64,000 nucleotides of DNA from Bacteroidota bacterium (GTDB taxonomy: Bacteria; Bacteroidota; Bacteroidia; Bacteroidales; TTA-H9): contig QKGM01000033.1 of NCBI GenBank assembly GCA_003250395.1, positions 34,305-98,304 on the forward strand, read 5' to 3'. A program made the position numbers and the translations under genes. Below, in pieces: positions 51,129 through 59,400 of this stretch. The notes beneath the pieces were generated by a model, which did no database searches, was not told the origin of the DNA, and worked only from the letters and a program-made list of their open reading frames with translations. The first letter of the stretch is position 1, and each line of letters begins with the position of its first letter.

Positions 51129-51350
51129 TTAAACTTTTGCACGGTAAACTGTGATGACCCCGTCAGGGCATACCACAGCACAGTTGGCGCAACCTACACA
51201 GTTGCCGTTTACCTTGATTGCATAATTATAGCCTTTGCTATTCACTTCTTTCGACATACCGATTACTTCCTGAGGGCACGCCGTGTTGCACACTTCGCAT
51301 CCCTTGCATTTCTCGATGTCAATTACAATGTCTCCTGTGATTTTTGCCAT
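51129..51350 (-). CDS. korD: Two-cluster ferredoxin subunit of 2-oxoacid oxidoreductase
   Basis: 73 residues from the ATG at 51350 (MAKITGDIVIDIEKCKGCEV); an upstream in-frame ATG adds 15 residues without similarity. Two 4Fe-4S motifs CX2CX2CX3CP: CKGCEVCNTACP and CVGCANCAVVCP. Passes electrons from the TPP subunits to free ferredoxin. First gene of the operon; the 30-nt gap to korA has no terminator. Confidence 0.93.
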   Translation of the reverse strand: MAKITGDIVIDIEKCKGCEVCNTACPQEVIGMSKEVNSKGYNYAIKVNGNCVGCANCAVVCPDGVITVYRAKV

Positions 51351-53104
51351 AATGGTGTGATTTGTAGGTGCTCTGTAATTTTTATTTAGATGCACGAAAG
51401 TACTGATTTTAACCCAAAGCGCCTAATTTTCACCCCCCGTTTTAACTATAGTATCTTAATTTATATCTGATATAAATAAATGGCAAACGCCTATGCAGTT
51501 GATACCTCGTTACTTTAAGTCCGGATAAGCGAACCACCGTGATCCCATGTTATGGATTTGCTGATGAGCAGTGAGGATCGTAACGGCTGCACTTTAATTC
51601 AGCATCACATTTGGAGGCAAAGGCCGTACGTAAAAGCATGAAAGATATTCTAAGTGTTAACCCGTTTGGTTGTTGCAACCTAAACTTTTAAAGTATAAGT
51701 GTTTAGCCGGGTAGGTATAACTGATCCGTAACGGCAATTGATGATGTATCCTGATAATTGATATGCAACCGATTGGCTGTTGCCGGGAGGGTACCCCTTC
51801 TTTCAGGATTGACGAAGTTATTACCTGAATGGCTGCCCGGGCTGGCATGAGTTTTTGCCCCGTTTGTTTTACTCATGTAAACAACCTAAAACCAGCCTTA
51901 CAAAAGATGTGCCAAAAATTACATATAGTTAAGCAATGTATATATGTATAGTACGCCATATATACAGTAAACATAGGCTTTTCATGGAAAAAACCCGAAT
52001 TTGGCCTAACTTTGGTCTAACTTAAAGGCGAATAAGCTAGAAATCGGATCGCAAGTAACATGTAATCAGTTTGTTGAAAACATAGTGTTTTGTGTAAAAT
52101 ATCACAGAAAAAATTTGAAAAAGGATCGAAATTATCCGGTGATTATGTAATATTGGGTACAATAACACACCCATAATCTGGAAATGAATCTAAAATCTGG
52201 AATACCAAACAACGTCGTCGGGTGAAAGGACGGGTTACTGTATTTATACGCTGTTGGTAATATTTACCCGGTCTGACGGCAGATTCTCCGCCACGAGATA
52301 TTTTCCTTCCCGGGATGGGGTTTCAGGATGATTTTCTATTTTTGGCAGTGCAGCGCGCCGGTAATACGAAAACTGCAGGAATGGCCTGTCAATTGTCCGG
52401 GACCTCGGGATGGCAGCCACCCGGAGCGGCCATTTAATAAACCGTTTCCGTAAAATTCCATGCATACGTTTTTGTAATTATTCGCCTCATAACCAGAATG
52501 TTAGTGCAATTGTGATGTAACTGACCTGCCGAAGCATTGGGATAGGGAGATAGGCGTAATAAACCTTTGGAAGTAAAGAGGGTATGATGGTGACGAGGAG
52601 TTGAAAAACCGAAAATGCCAGGCAATCCTTCATAATCATACAACTATCCTATTAGATCATTCCTATCTCACTTTGATTTTTTCAAACATGATAAGGATAG
52701 ATCGATAAAATATCTATTTTTGGCCTGGTTGTTTACCCTGAGTTTATCGGTAAGAAGTTGTCAGATAAACAGCAGCCAAGTTGTTAATAATTTAGAGAAA
52801 ATCATGCACTATTGGTTACAAAGGAGTCTCCTGATGTTCTTTCCCGGCAAATAGTTATTGATGCCTGGAGAATTCTTCCAGGCATGGCCTGCAGAGGAAT
52901 GGTTGTCCGGATGCCAGAGGGTCAACGTGCGGAACGATAGAAAAAGCCTGAGCAAAGGTTTCAGATAGTTATTAATCAAGATGACACTCTTTAGTTATTT
53001 ATTTACAGAAAATAGACCTGAATGTGATGAGATAAGAGCAGATAGGGGGGAATATCGGCAATATTGGGGGAATATATGTTTGAGTTATTTGTAATATAAT
53101 TGAC
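51351..53104. other. Long non-coding region with structured and repeated DNA
   Basis: About 1.75 kb without a credible protein gene. It holds perfect hairpins CATGAGT/ACTCATG (51846-51877), TGTATATATG/CATATATACA (51938-51966), GATTATG/CATAATC (52141-52178) and ATGCCTGGA/TCCAGGCAT (52861-52885), and repeat copy B (core 51909-52018, homology about 51880-52150). Minus-strand frames at 52244-52465 and 52434-52643 are open for about 70 codons but look like translated structural DNA. A weak -7 element (TACTTTCG on the minus strand, 51395-51402) may drive the oxidoreductase operon. Confidence 0.6.
51909..52018 (+). repeat. Dispersed intergenic repeat, copy B
   Basis: Aligns with the reverse complement of 22501-22610 over 110 nt with one 2-nt gap; the longest exact match is ACAGTAAACATAGGCTTT at 51964-51981. 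This copy has a perfect 10-bp hairpin at 51938-51966 that is not perfect in copy A. It lies 1.2 kb upstream of the predicted RT-associated RNA. Confidence 0.8.
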
Positions 53105-53516
53105 CTTATTGTGACAATGTGTCAGTTGTCAACATACAAAAGGCAAAATTGGCTTGAATTATTGGATTGGAATGATTTATGAAATGTGTACTCGTAGAAA
53201 ATAAAAGCTGGGTTAAGACCGGTAGATACGTTTTATGCAAAGTACACATTAGTGTTCCACACGCAGGTTTTGGCTGACGTGTGAAGAGCAATTCCAATCT
53301 CACAAGCTCTGAGGCATATTATTACAGATTGTATGCCCAGTAGAATGAGATGAATTATCTTAAGTTCGGCTTCTGTTGATGTTGTCATAATAAACGATGT
53401 TAGCAAAGTTACAAACTTTATTCTATCAATGAGTGGCGTTGTGTATTGCGAAAGCAAGAAGCAACTTCAGGATTGTATCTACTAACAGGCAAGCCACGAC
53501 CAGCTTTTATTTTTTT
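53105..53516 (+). ncRNA. Predicted structured non-coding RNA upstream of the reverse transcriptase
   Basis: Perfect stems visible in order: TGACAA/TTGTCA (53112-53131). P1 GATTGGAAT (53165-53173)/ATTCCAATC (53291-53299) encloses P2 AATGTGTACT (53183-53192)/AGTACACATT (53241-53250) and P3 CACACGCAG/CTG-A-CGTGTG (53258-53283). P4 is GGCATA/TATGCC (53313-53337). A hairpin AAAGT/ACTTT lies at 53405-53419. A closing stem GTGGC (53433-53437)/GCCAC (53493-53497) holds GTTG/CAAC and TTGC-GAAA-GCAA with a GNRA tetraloop (53450-53453). A seven-T run at 53510-53516 follows, four nt before the RT start codon. AGAGC (53285-53289)/GCTCT (53306-53310) would compete with P1 or form a pseudoknot. Ends are approximate; expression is inferred. 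Known defence RTs of the DRT2, DRT9 and DRT3 types use an RNA encoded next to the RT gene. Confidence 0.6.
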
Positions 53517-53519
53517 ATT

Positions 53520-55094
53520 ATGGAATATGATTGGTTAAAATTTAAGAAGTACCCACACATAGGTAAACCTTTAACAAAGAAAAATGATAGTGGATGGATT
53601 ATTGACTATGTTACTAATCCAGAAATGATTGCTAATCATAAGTTTGTACCTTTACTTCATAGAACTCTAAATCAAAGAAAATATCGACCGGCCAAAGGTG
53701 CTCAAAAAAATAAAAGCCGCAAACGTCAACGTTCGGTAGGAGACAAAAAACAAAGACAAATTTATTTTCCATCTCATTTAGATTCAATAATATATAGCTA
53801 CTATAGTAATTTACTCACACTTAAATACGAAGAATACTTAGTTGATAAACCGTATGGTTCTGTTGCAGTTGCATATAGGAAAATTCCCATTGGAAATGGG
53901 CGTAGTGGTAATAAATCGAATATTGAATTTGCATTTGAAGCATTTGAGTTTATTGAAAACAACAAGAATAAACAGTTATCAATTATTGTTGCTGATGTAA
54001 CATCTTTTTTCGACAATTTAGACCATAGATTATTACATACCCAATGGAAACGCATTCTTAATACCAATGATTTACCCAAAGACCACTATGTTCTTTATAA
54101 GAATCTTGTTTCAAAAAAGTATGTTAATGAAAATGAATTATTCAAAAGGTTTCAGAATAAACTTGTAATTGAGCGCAACAAACCGAATGACACGTCTCAA
54201 AAAGAACTAAAACGAAAGCACGTTGGTAAAATATACAATATGCGACGCGAAAACGTTGTTGCTTTTTGCTATAATGATGAGTTCTTCAAGGAAGCGACTG
54301 ACCTTATTAGAGTTGATAAACCATATAAAAAAGAAGTAAGAGAATCTGTTGGCAAAGAAGAAATAAAAGGCATTCCACAAGGGACTCCTATTAGTGCAAC
54401 ATTAGCAAATATTTATATGCTTGATTTCGATGAACACGTTAATGAAGAAGCTTCGGCACCATCAAGAAAAGCATATTATCAACGTTATAGTGATGATTTG
54501 ATTATCGTTTGTGGACGAAAAGATGAGAAATATTTTTACAATCTAGTTCGAGAAGAAATAGAAGACAAGGCAAATCTTGAGATACAAGAGAAAAAAACAA
54601 ATATTTACAGATATGAGTTAAATCAAGATTTAATATTTGAAGGAGGAATCTTAGAAAACAATTCAATAAATCCTAATAAGCAATTAGAATATTTAGGGTT
54701 TATGTATGATGGCTCTAAAGTGAGAGTTAAAACATCTGGTTTCTCTAAATTCTATAGAAAAATGAAACGGTCTTTTAGACGAGGGGAACATTTTGCAAGC
54801 CAAGCTCATATTCCATCTGATAGTTTATTTGAGACTCGTTTATACAAACAATTTACACATATAGGTTCCCATAGGCATTTAAAATGGCTGCCAGACCCTG
54901 AAAGTCCAACAGGTTATAGTCGTTCAACTCATTTTGATTGGGGAAATTTTATTAGCTACTTGAATAAAGCTAATAGAGTCATGAGAGATATAAATGGGGA
55001 TGACACTATAAAGAAACAGTATAGAAAAGTTTGGGGAAAATTTCATCAAATAAAAAAACAAACTTACCAAGACATTGACAAGAAGAATAAATAA
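53520..55094 (+). CDS. Reverse transcriptase of the UG/DRT (defence-associated) kind
   Basis: 524 residues from the ATG at 53520 (MEYDWLKFKKYPHIGKPLTK); an upstream in-frame ATG at 53433 lies inside the RNA-like hairpin region and is rejected. Motifs: QIYFPSHLDSIIYSYYSNLL (80-99); GSVAVAYRKIP; motif A VADVTSFFDNLDH with D159; a segment of about 110 residues; QG motif GIPQGTPISATLANIYM (284-300); active site YQRYSDDLIIVC with D325 and D326; LEYLGFMYDG (RT7). The C-terminal basic helix region (FSKFYRKMKRSFRRG, ETRLYKQFTHIGSHRHLKW) is thumb-like. There is no HNH or maturase X signature, no DGR-type motif and no retron VTG/NAxxH signature that I can see. No effector gene is fused or adjacent. Strongly AT-rich. 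Which UG/DRT class it belongs to needs phylogeny. Confidence 0.9.
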   Translation: MEYDWLKFKKYPHIGKPLTKKNDSGWIIDYVTNPEMIANHKFVPLLHRTLNQRKYRPAKGAQKNKSRKRQRSVGDKKQRQIYFPSHLDSIIYSYYSNLLTLKYEEYLVDKPYGSVAVAYRKIPIGNGRSGNKSNIEFAFEAFEFIENNKNKQLSIIVADVTSFFDNLDHRLLHTQWKRILNTNDLPKDHYVLYKNLVSKKYVNENELFKRFQNKLVIERNKPNDTSQKELKRKHVGKIYNMRRENVVAFCYNDEFFKEATDLIRVDKPYKKEVRESVGKEEIKGIPQGTPISATLANIYMLDFDEHVNEEASAPSRKAYYQRYSDDLIIVCGRKDEKYFYNLVREEIEDKANLEIQEKKTNIYRYELNQDLIFEGGILENNSINPNKQLEYLGFMYDGSKVRVKTSGFSKFYRKMKRSFRRGEHFASQAHIPSDSLFETRLYKQFTHIGSHRHLKWLPDPESPTGYSRSTHFDWGNFISYLNKANRVMRDINGDDTIKKQYRKVWGKFHQIKKQTYQDIDKKNK

Positions 55095-55362
55095 AATACT
55101 ATGCACAATAAATAGCACTCTAAACAGTATACAAGACCCAGCGAAGAGTACAGGTCGAACTACATCCTTTAAAAGTCTATGTATTTACTGTCAATTATTG
55201 GAATATTTCAGTGGAATACCGGCTGATGTGGTTGAAAGTATTATTGAATTTGAGGTTACAATTAGGGACAAGGTCAATGTATGGTTTTTCTCTGATAAAA
55301 TGGCACTGTAAGATTTGGATACAATTTTTAACATGAATCATTAAACTTAAATTTCGCTTGTT
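55095..55362. other. Spacer after the reverse transcriptase
   Basis: 268 nt. A plus-strand frame starting within the RT end runs to 55311; its last 37 codons (LEYFSGIPADVVESIIEFEV..) look more protein-like than its start, which could be a gene remnant at the edge of the RT insertion. No terminator is clear. Confidence 0.35.
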
Positions 55363-56010
55363 ATGATAAAGAAATTTTTATTTGTAATCATTGGAGTTTC
55401 ATTTCTTGGCAATATTTCATTTGCACAAAACAGATTGAATTCAAGGCTTTTTCATACAAAGCCTCCTTTGTTTTATAGTCCATCTCAGATAAAGAATCTT
55501 GACTTATCCGGCTTTGCCATTTACGTCGAAGAGCCGGTTGACCATCGTAGTGATTTTTACGGAGAGGTCGTGTACAAGAAAAAGAAAGTACAACAGTTGG
55601 ATGAGTTTTTTGAGAAACCTACAATGATCGGGATACAACAAAAGATAAAATATGATCTTTCATTGCTTGGAGCTTCGGATAGCACAGATACTGTAAGAAA
55701 TGAAATAATTATAACTCCGGTTGTTGAAGTATTTTATCCGGATGTCCGGGGTTTTTTTTGGGTGAAATCCTTCGCCAAAGTTCGGTTGGTCATGATTGCC
55801 AAACTTGCAAACAAAGAACTTATTAATAAAAAATATGAATACTTTTATATTACAGATGGGACTGACAAAGAATTTGAAGGTAGTGTAGTGATGACGATTG
55901 AACAATGCGGTAACGTAACAATCGGTATGGCACTTCGAAAAGTGCTGGATGAGTTTTATAATGATTTATACAATGAACTAAATGCAACCACCAATGAAGC
56001 CGGACTTTGA
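55363..56010 (+). CDS. Secreted protein of unknown function
   Basis: 215 residues with a signal peptide (MIKKFLFVIIGVSFLGNISF, then AQN). No family recognised. The mature part reads as a beta-rich domain: GFAIYVEEPVDHRSDFYGEV, IIITPVVEVFYPDVRGFFWV and FAKVRLVMIAKLANKELINK. There is no cysteine pair or lipobox. First of a run of unrelated small genes right of the RT; its start is 268 nt after the RT stop, so it is probably not co-transcribed. Confidence 0.8.
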   Translation: MIKKFLFVIIGVSFLGNISFAQNRLNSRLFHTKPPLFYSPSQIKNLDLSGFAIYVEEPVDHRSDFYGEVVYKKKKVQQLDEFFEKPTMIGIQQKIKYDLSLLGASDSTDTVRNEIIITPVVEVFYPDVRGFFWVKSFAKVRLVMIAKLANKELINKKYEYFYITDGTDKEFEGSVVMTIEQCGNVTIGMALRKVLDEFYNDLYNELNATTNEAGL

Positions 56011-56308
56011 TTGGTCGGAGCAAGCCTGCAAAGAGTTTGTCCTGAATTACAACCTCCGGATAATTAGCTGAATAATAAGCAATCAATCAGGACTATCTCT
56101 GTAATAGTCAGAATCATGTAAATAGTAAACAATTATCTGCGAGGAAGAGATTATATTCAACAACCTATCCCGTTTGCTTTGGTTTTTCCTGGCGTAAAAA
56201 TCTCGCAAACGAATAACTCTATGTCATTTAACTGCCTTTATTCCCGGGCAAGGCAACAATCTTGTAAGACAAATCGTTATCTTGTATTTAGATAACTTTC
56301 AACGTAAT

Positions 56309-57520
56309 ATGCTATTTTTAAAATACGCTGCTGTTAATTTTCGGCTTATAATCGTGCCATTAGTAATCTTATTCTTTAACAGTGTCTCTTTTTCGCAAAT
56401 TCAATCTGAAAATTTAATTCAGGGGACATGGGAGCTAAAACAGGTTATCTCTTCAGCGCAAAATAGAGAGATGGTTTTAAATATAAAATACTCAAAGGAT
56501 TATAACAGATATTTTGGAAATATCGCCGTTAACGGGAGTATTACAACTCTTGACAGTATTACATTTAATGAAGAAAAAGGAATAGTAACATTTTCCTGTC
56601 ACATCAGGAATAAGGATCTATTTTCATTGACAATAAATGGCAATAGTATTGAGGGGACAGTTTCCACTAAATCGAATGAATATGGCATAACCGGAGAAAA
56701 AAGGAGTAACGTTAATTCAACTCCTGTTATAGAGTATGGAATGTACAAACGAACAGAAATTCCGGGTAACATTGAGGACTTATATGAGGAAAACGGGAAC
56801 ACAAGCTCCGATATAGCTTTATTAGTTGTTCAGGGAGGCCCGTTTGATCGGATACAATACGCTGGTGAGTTGGATGAATGGAAAGATAAATTACACCTTG
56901 TTTTCGTAAAGCAGGCACAAATAATCAATCCAACAATTCTCCCTCCTGAGAATAATTTGAGTCTGACAGATGCTTACAATGAAAATTTAGTTTCAGTAGA
57001 AATTCTCCATAAAGTTATACAACACTTCAAAGACAGAAATAAAAAGGTACTTGTATGGGGTGTTTCTTATGGTGCCTGGATTATTCAGAAATATATAGCT
57101 GAATATGGCATTACTGCTGATGCCATAAGTATTGCTGCAGGGCGATTGGATATTGATGCAGAAATCTGGAAAGAAGGCAGCCTCAACCAAACCATCTATG
57201 ATATAACTTACAGGAAGAATAAGAGGATTTATACAAGAATGGAAGGCAGTTATCCAAAACCTTCATCATATTTACTTGCTTCAATAACTGAGGAAAGGTA
57301 CACGAAATCATTGGAATTAAAAGATTTATCCAAACTGGTGTTATACCAATACGGTAATAAAGATGGTACTGTTGGCCGATTAACCAAATCAGAAATTGAT
57401 TTTCTGAGATCAAAAAATGTTGAAACAGAGGTCTGTAACAAGTGCTATCACAGGCAGATGCTCTCTAGGAAAACAATGAATTCGGCCATTTATAAAATGC
57501 TTGATTTTGTTAACGAGTAG
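56309..57520 (+). CDS. Secreted alpha/beta hydrolase with N-terminal lipocalin-like domain
   Basis: 403 residues from the ATG at 56309; the 27-nt extension to a TTG at 56282 is not needed. Signal-peptide-like start (VIVPLVILFFNSVSFSQ-like region). Residues about 28-130 start LIQGTWELKQVISSAQNREM, like the lipocalin-like/DUF domains in secreted Bacteroidota proteins. The rest is an alpha/beta hydrolase with nucleophile elbow VWGVSYGAW (S253), preceded by LLVVQGGPFDRIQYAGELDE. The acid and His would lie near YQYGNKDGT and CYHRQM. The substrate is unknown. Could be a peptidase or esterase. Confidence 0.75.
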   Translation: MLFLKYAAVNFRLIIVPLVILFFNSVSFSQIQSENLIQGTWELKQVISSAQNREMVLNIKYSKDYNRYFGNIAVNGSITTLDSITFNEEKGIVTFSCHIRNKDLFSLTINGNSIEGTVSTKSNEYGITGEKRSNVNSTPVIEYGMYKRTEIPGNIEDLYEENGNTSSDIALLVVQGGPFDRIQYAGELDEWKDKLHLVFVKQAQIINPTILPPENNLSLTDAYNENLVSVEILHKVIQHFKDRNKKVLVWGVSYGAWIIQKYIAEYGITADAISIAAGRLDIDAEIWKEGSLNQTIYDITYRKNKRIYTRMEGSYPKPSSYLLASITEERYTKSLELKDLSKLVLYQYGNKDGTVGRLTKSEIDFLRSKNVETEVCNKCYHRQMLSRKTMNSAIYKMLDFVNE

Positions 57521-57787
57521 AAGATATGTCTGATGGTAGAAAATACTCTGCGTTGTAAGTAGGATTCAGTTAAGCTTGTTCGTTAAAATACAACTACTGG
57601 ATGATTTGCTGTTTAATCAGCGACTGTCACAGGTTTATCTATCGGTATATTAATAATTGCATGGTTGTATAATGATTATTTATTGTTGTATTCAGCTATG
57701 AAATTGTTTGATTTGATAGGTTAACAGCTCGCAGCTTTTTATATTTGCAGGGTTTATTCGATATTGCTAATTTATTAACACAGAATT

Positions 57788-58552
57788 ATGAGCAAACTGG
57801 TTAAATCATTGATCATAATAAATGGTATTATGATACCATTGGTTTTAGCGATAATAATATTTCAGATGGCAAGAACATTTTTTAGCAGACTGGATGATGA
57901 TGATGAAGGAATAATACTCGATGAAAGATTATCAGAAGCAAAGTCTGATAATTTTGCATTACAGGGCCTTTCGTATGACTCTCCGGTTGAGATAGGTAAT
58001 TCTACAAATTATTGCCTGCCGATCTCGGTAACAACTTATGAAGAAGCAAGAAATTTGAGGGAACTTGCATCAAGAGCCGGCGACATGTGTCTATCGTATG
58101 ATCATATTATGAATGTAATTTTCATGGATAAGAACTACCATGTAATTGGAAAACTGGTTGATAAAAAGGCATCGGTAAGTCAGATTGAATTGCCTGATAA
58201 TGGTCGTTTTGACAGGGTGGTTGATACCTCTGTTAAAAATATTGCCTATTTAATTGGATTTGAAGATACAAATAACGATGGTAAATTAAATTCCTCTGAT
58301 AATCATGATTTGTATATAACCGATTTAAACGGACAAAACCTGACAAAAGCAACTACCCGTATTGATGTTGAGTTTTTTGTTTTTGTAAATTCAGGTACTA
58401 AGATGTTAATCAGGTATAAAGAACGATCTGATTTAAAAGAGGAACACAAAAAGGTGAAATTTGGATTGTTTGATATAGCAACTTCAAAATTTGAAGAAAT
58501 GACTGGATTAAATAATTCAATAAACGATATAGAAAGGCAGTTGATAAATTAA
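57788..58552 (+). CDS. Single-pass membrane protein of unknown function with EF-hand-like loop
   Basis: 254 residues. A hydrophobic helix near residues 7-30 (SLIIINGIMIPLVLAIIIFQ) suggests an N-terminal anchor with the rest in the periplasm. GFEDTNNDGKLNSSDNHDLY contains a D-x-N-x-D-G-x-L-x-x-x-D pattern typical of a calcium-binding loop (EF-hand or dockerin-like). Elsewhere it resembles a beta-propeller-like or WD-poor domain. No family named. Confidence 0.72.
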   Translation: MSKLVKSLIIINGIMIPLVLAIIIFQMARTFFSRLDDDDEGIILDERLSEAKSDNFALQGLSYDSPVEIGNSTNYCLPISVTTYEEARNLRELASRAGDMCLSYDHIMNVIFMDKNYHVIGKLVDKKASVSQIELPDNGRFDRVVDTSVKNIAYLIGFEDTNNDGKLNSSDNHDLYITDLNGQNLTKATTRIDVEFFVFVNSGTKMLIRYKERSDLKEEHKKVKFGLFDIATSKFEEMTGLNNSINDIERQLIN

Positions 58553-58674
58553 TCTGATTATTGGAACCCTATATCCCATAGATTGTAAACGACTGGCCCT
58601 AAATAAATACGCCACAGGTTAATCTCAGATAATGTATACAGGCTTGAATAAAAATAATTTAATAATTAAATGGT

Positions 58675-59184
58675 ATGGAAAAGAGTAAGTTAGGTCCCGT
58701 AGTAACTGAATTTGTTGATACAAACTATGAATTGATCAAAAGAGTGGAATTAATTTCATTTGCAGTACTCATAATAGGTTTCTTTCTATATAAGTTAGAA
58801 GTAACTGATTCAGGTGCAATTTTGAAAATTGGTATTTTGGCAACATCATTAATCCTATTTTTTCAGGCTTTTAAAACCATAGGGTTTGAAAATCCGGGTT
58901 CTGGAAATATACTTGGTTCTTTGGCTTTCATAAGATTTATGTTCAGGTTATATTATTATGGTTTAAGTGTTGCTGTAATATCGCTGTTAGCCTTTCTTTT
59001 ACAATTTAAAAATGGCAATTCATTGGCTTTGATTGGTGGCATAACTTCGCTATTGGTATTGATTTTATCTTTTTTTGTCAGGATTCAGGATAAATCGAAA
59101 ATATTCGATCTGAGATTTTATTTAAGAATTGTAATTTGCTTTATCTTTATGGGAATTTTTATGGCTGAGAAAGGGATCATATAG
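58675..59184 (+). CDS. Small integral membrane protein, unknown function
   Basis: 169 residues with about five hydrophobic stretches (VELISFAVLIIGFFLYKLEV, AILKIGILATSLILFFQAFK, LYYYGLSVAVISLLAFLLQF, LALIGGITSLLVLILSFFVR, YLRIVICFIFMGIFMAEKGI). Start ATG at 58675 (MEKSKLGPVVTEF). No domain is recognised. It lies 122 nt after the EF-hand-like gene on the same strand; the two could be linked but there is no evidence of shared function. Confidence 0.75.
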   Translation: MEKSKLGPVVTEFVDTNYELIKRVELISFAVLIIGFFLYKLEVTDSGAILKIGILATSLILFFQAFKTIGFENPGSGNILGSLAFIRFMFRLYYYGLSVAVISLLAFLLQFKNGNSLALIGGITSLLVLILSFFVRIQDKSKIFDLRFYLRIVICFIFMGIFMAEKGII

Positions 59185-59400
59185 TAATTACTATACGTAA
59201 CTGTTGGTATTTCTGCAGGAGTATGACCTTGCCTGAGTGATCATACTGCCATATAGTAATCTTAATGCAGGCTGACAGTACGATTCAAAACAAGTCCCGC
59301 CAATCAATGAAAGAATTTATTTGGGTTAATTATTACTATTGAAATAGGATAATCCCTTTCAAAAGCTTTATTTAACGCAATTCGAAATGAAATCAGGAAA

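Noticed and set aside
52244..52643. Minus-strand frames at 52244-52465 and 52434-52643
   Set aside because: Sequence reads like translated structural or repeat DNA (SPYPNASAGQLH). No start signals, no family. Left as non-coding.
53106..53457. Two minus-strand frames of 65-75 codons antisense to the RT-associated RNA
   Set aside because: They overlap the long stems, whose complementarity alone restricts stop codons; no protein-like features and no start context. Kept only as a reason to check antisense transcription.
53520..55094. Classifying the RT as retron, DGR or group II intron maturase
   Set aside because: No retron-type signature, no DGR motif and no accessory variability gene, no maturase or HNH domain and no intron-like boundaries were seen.
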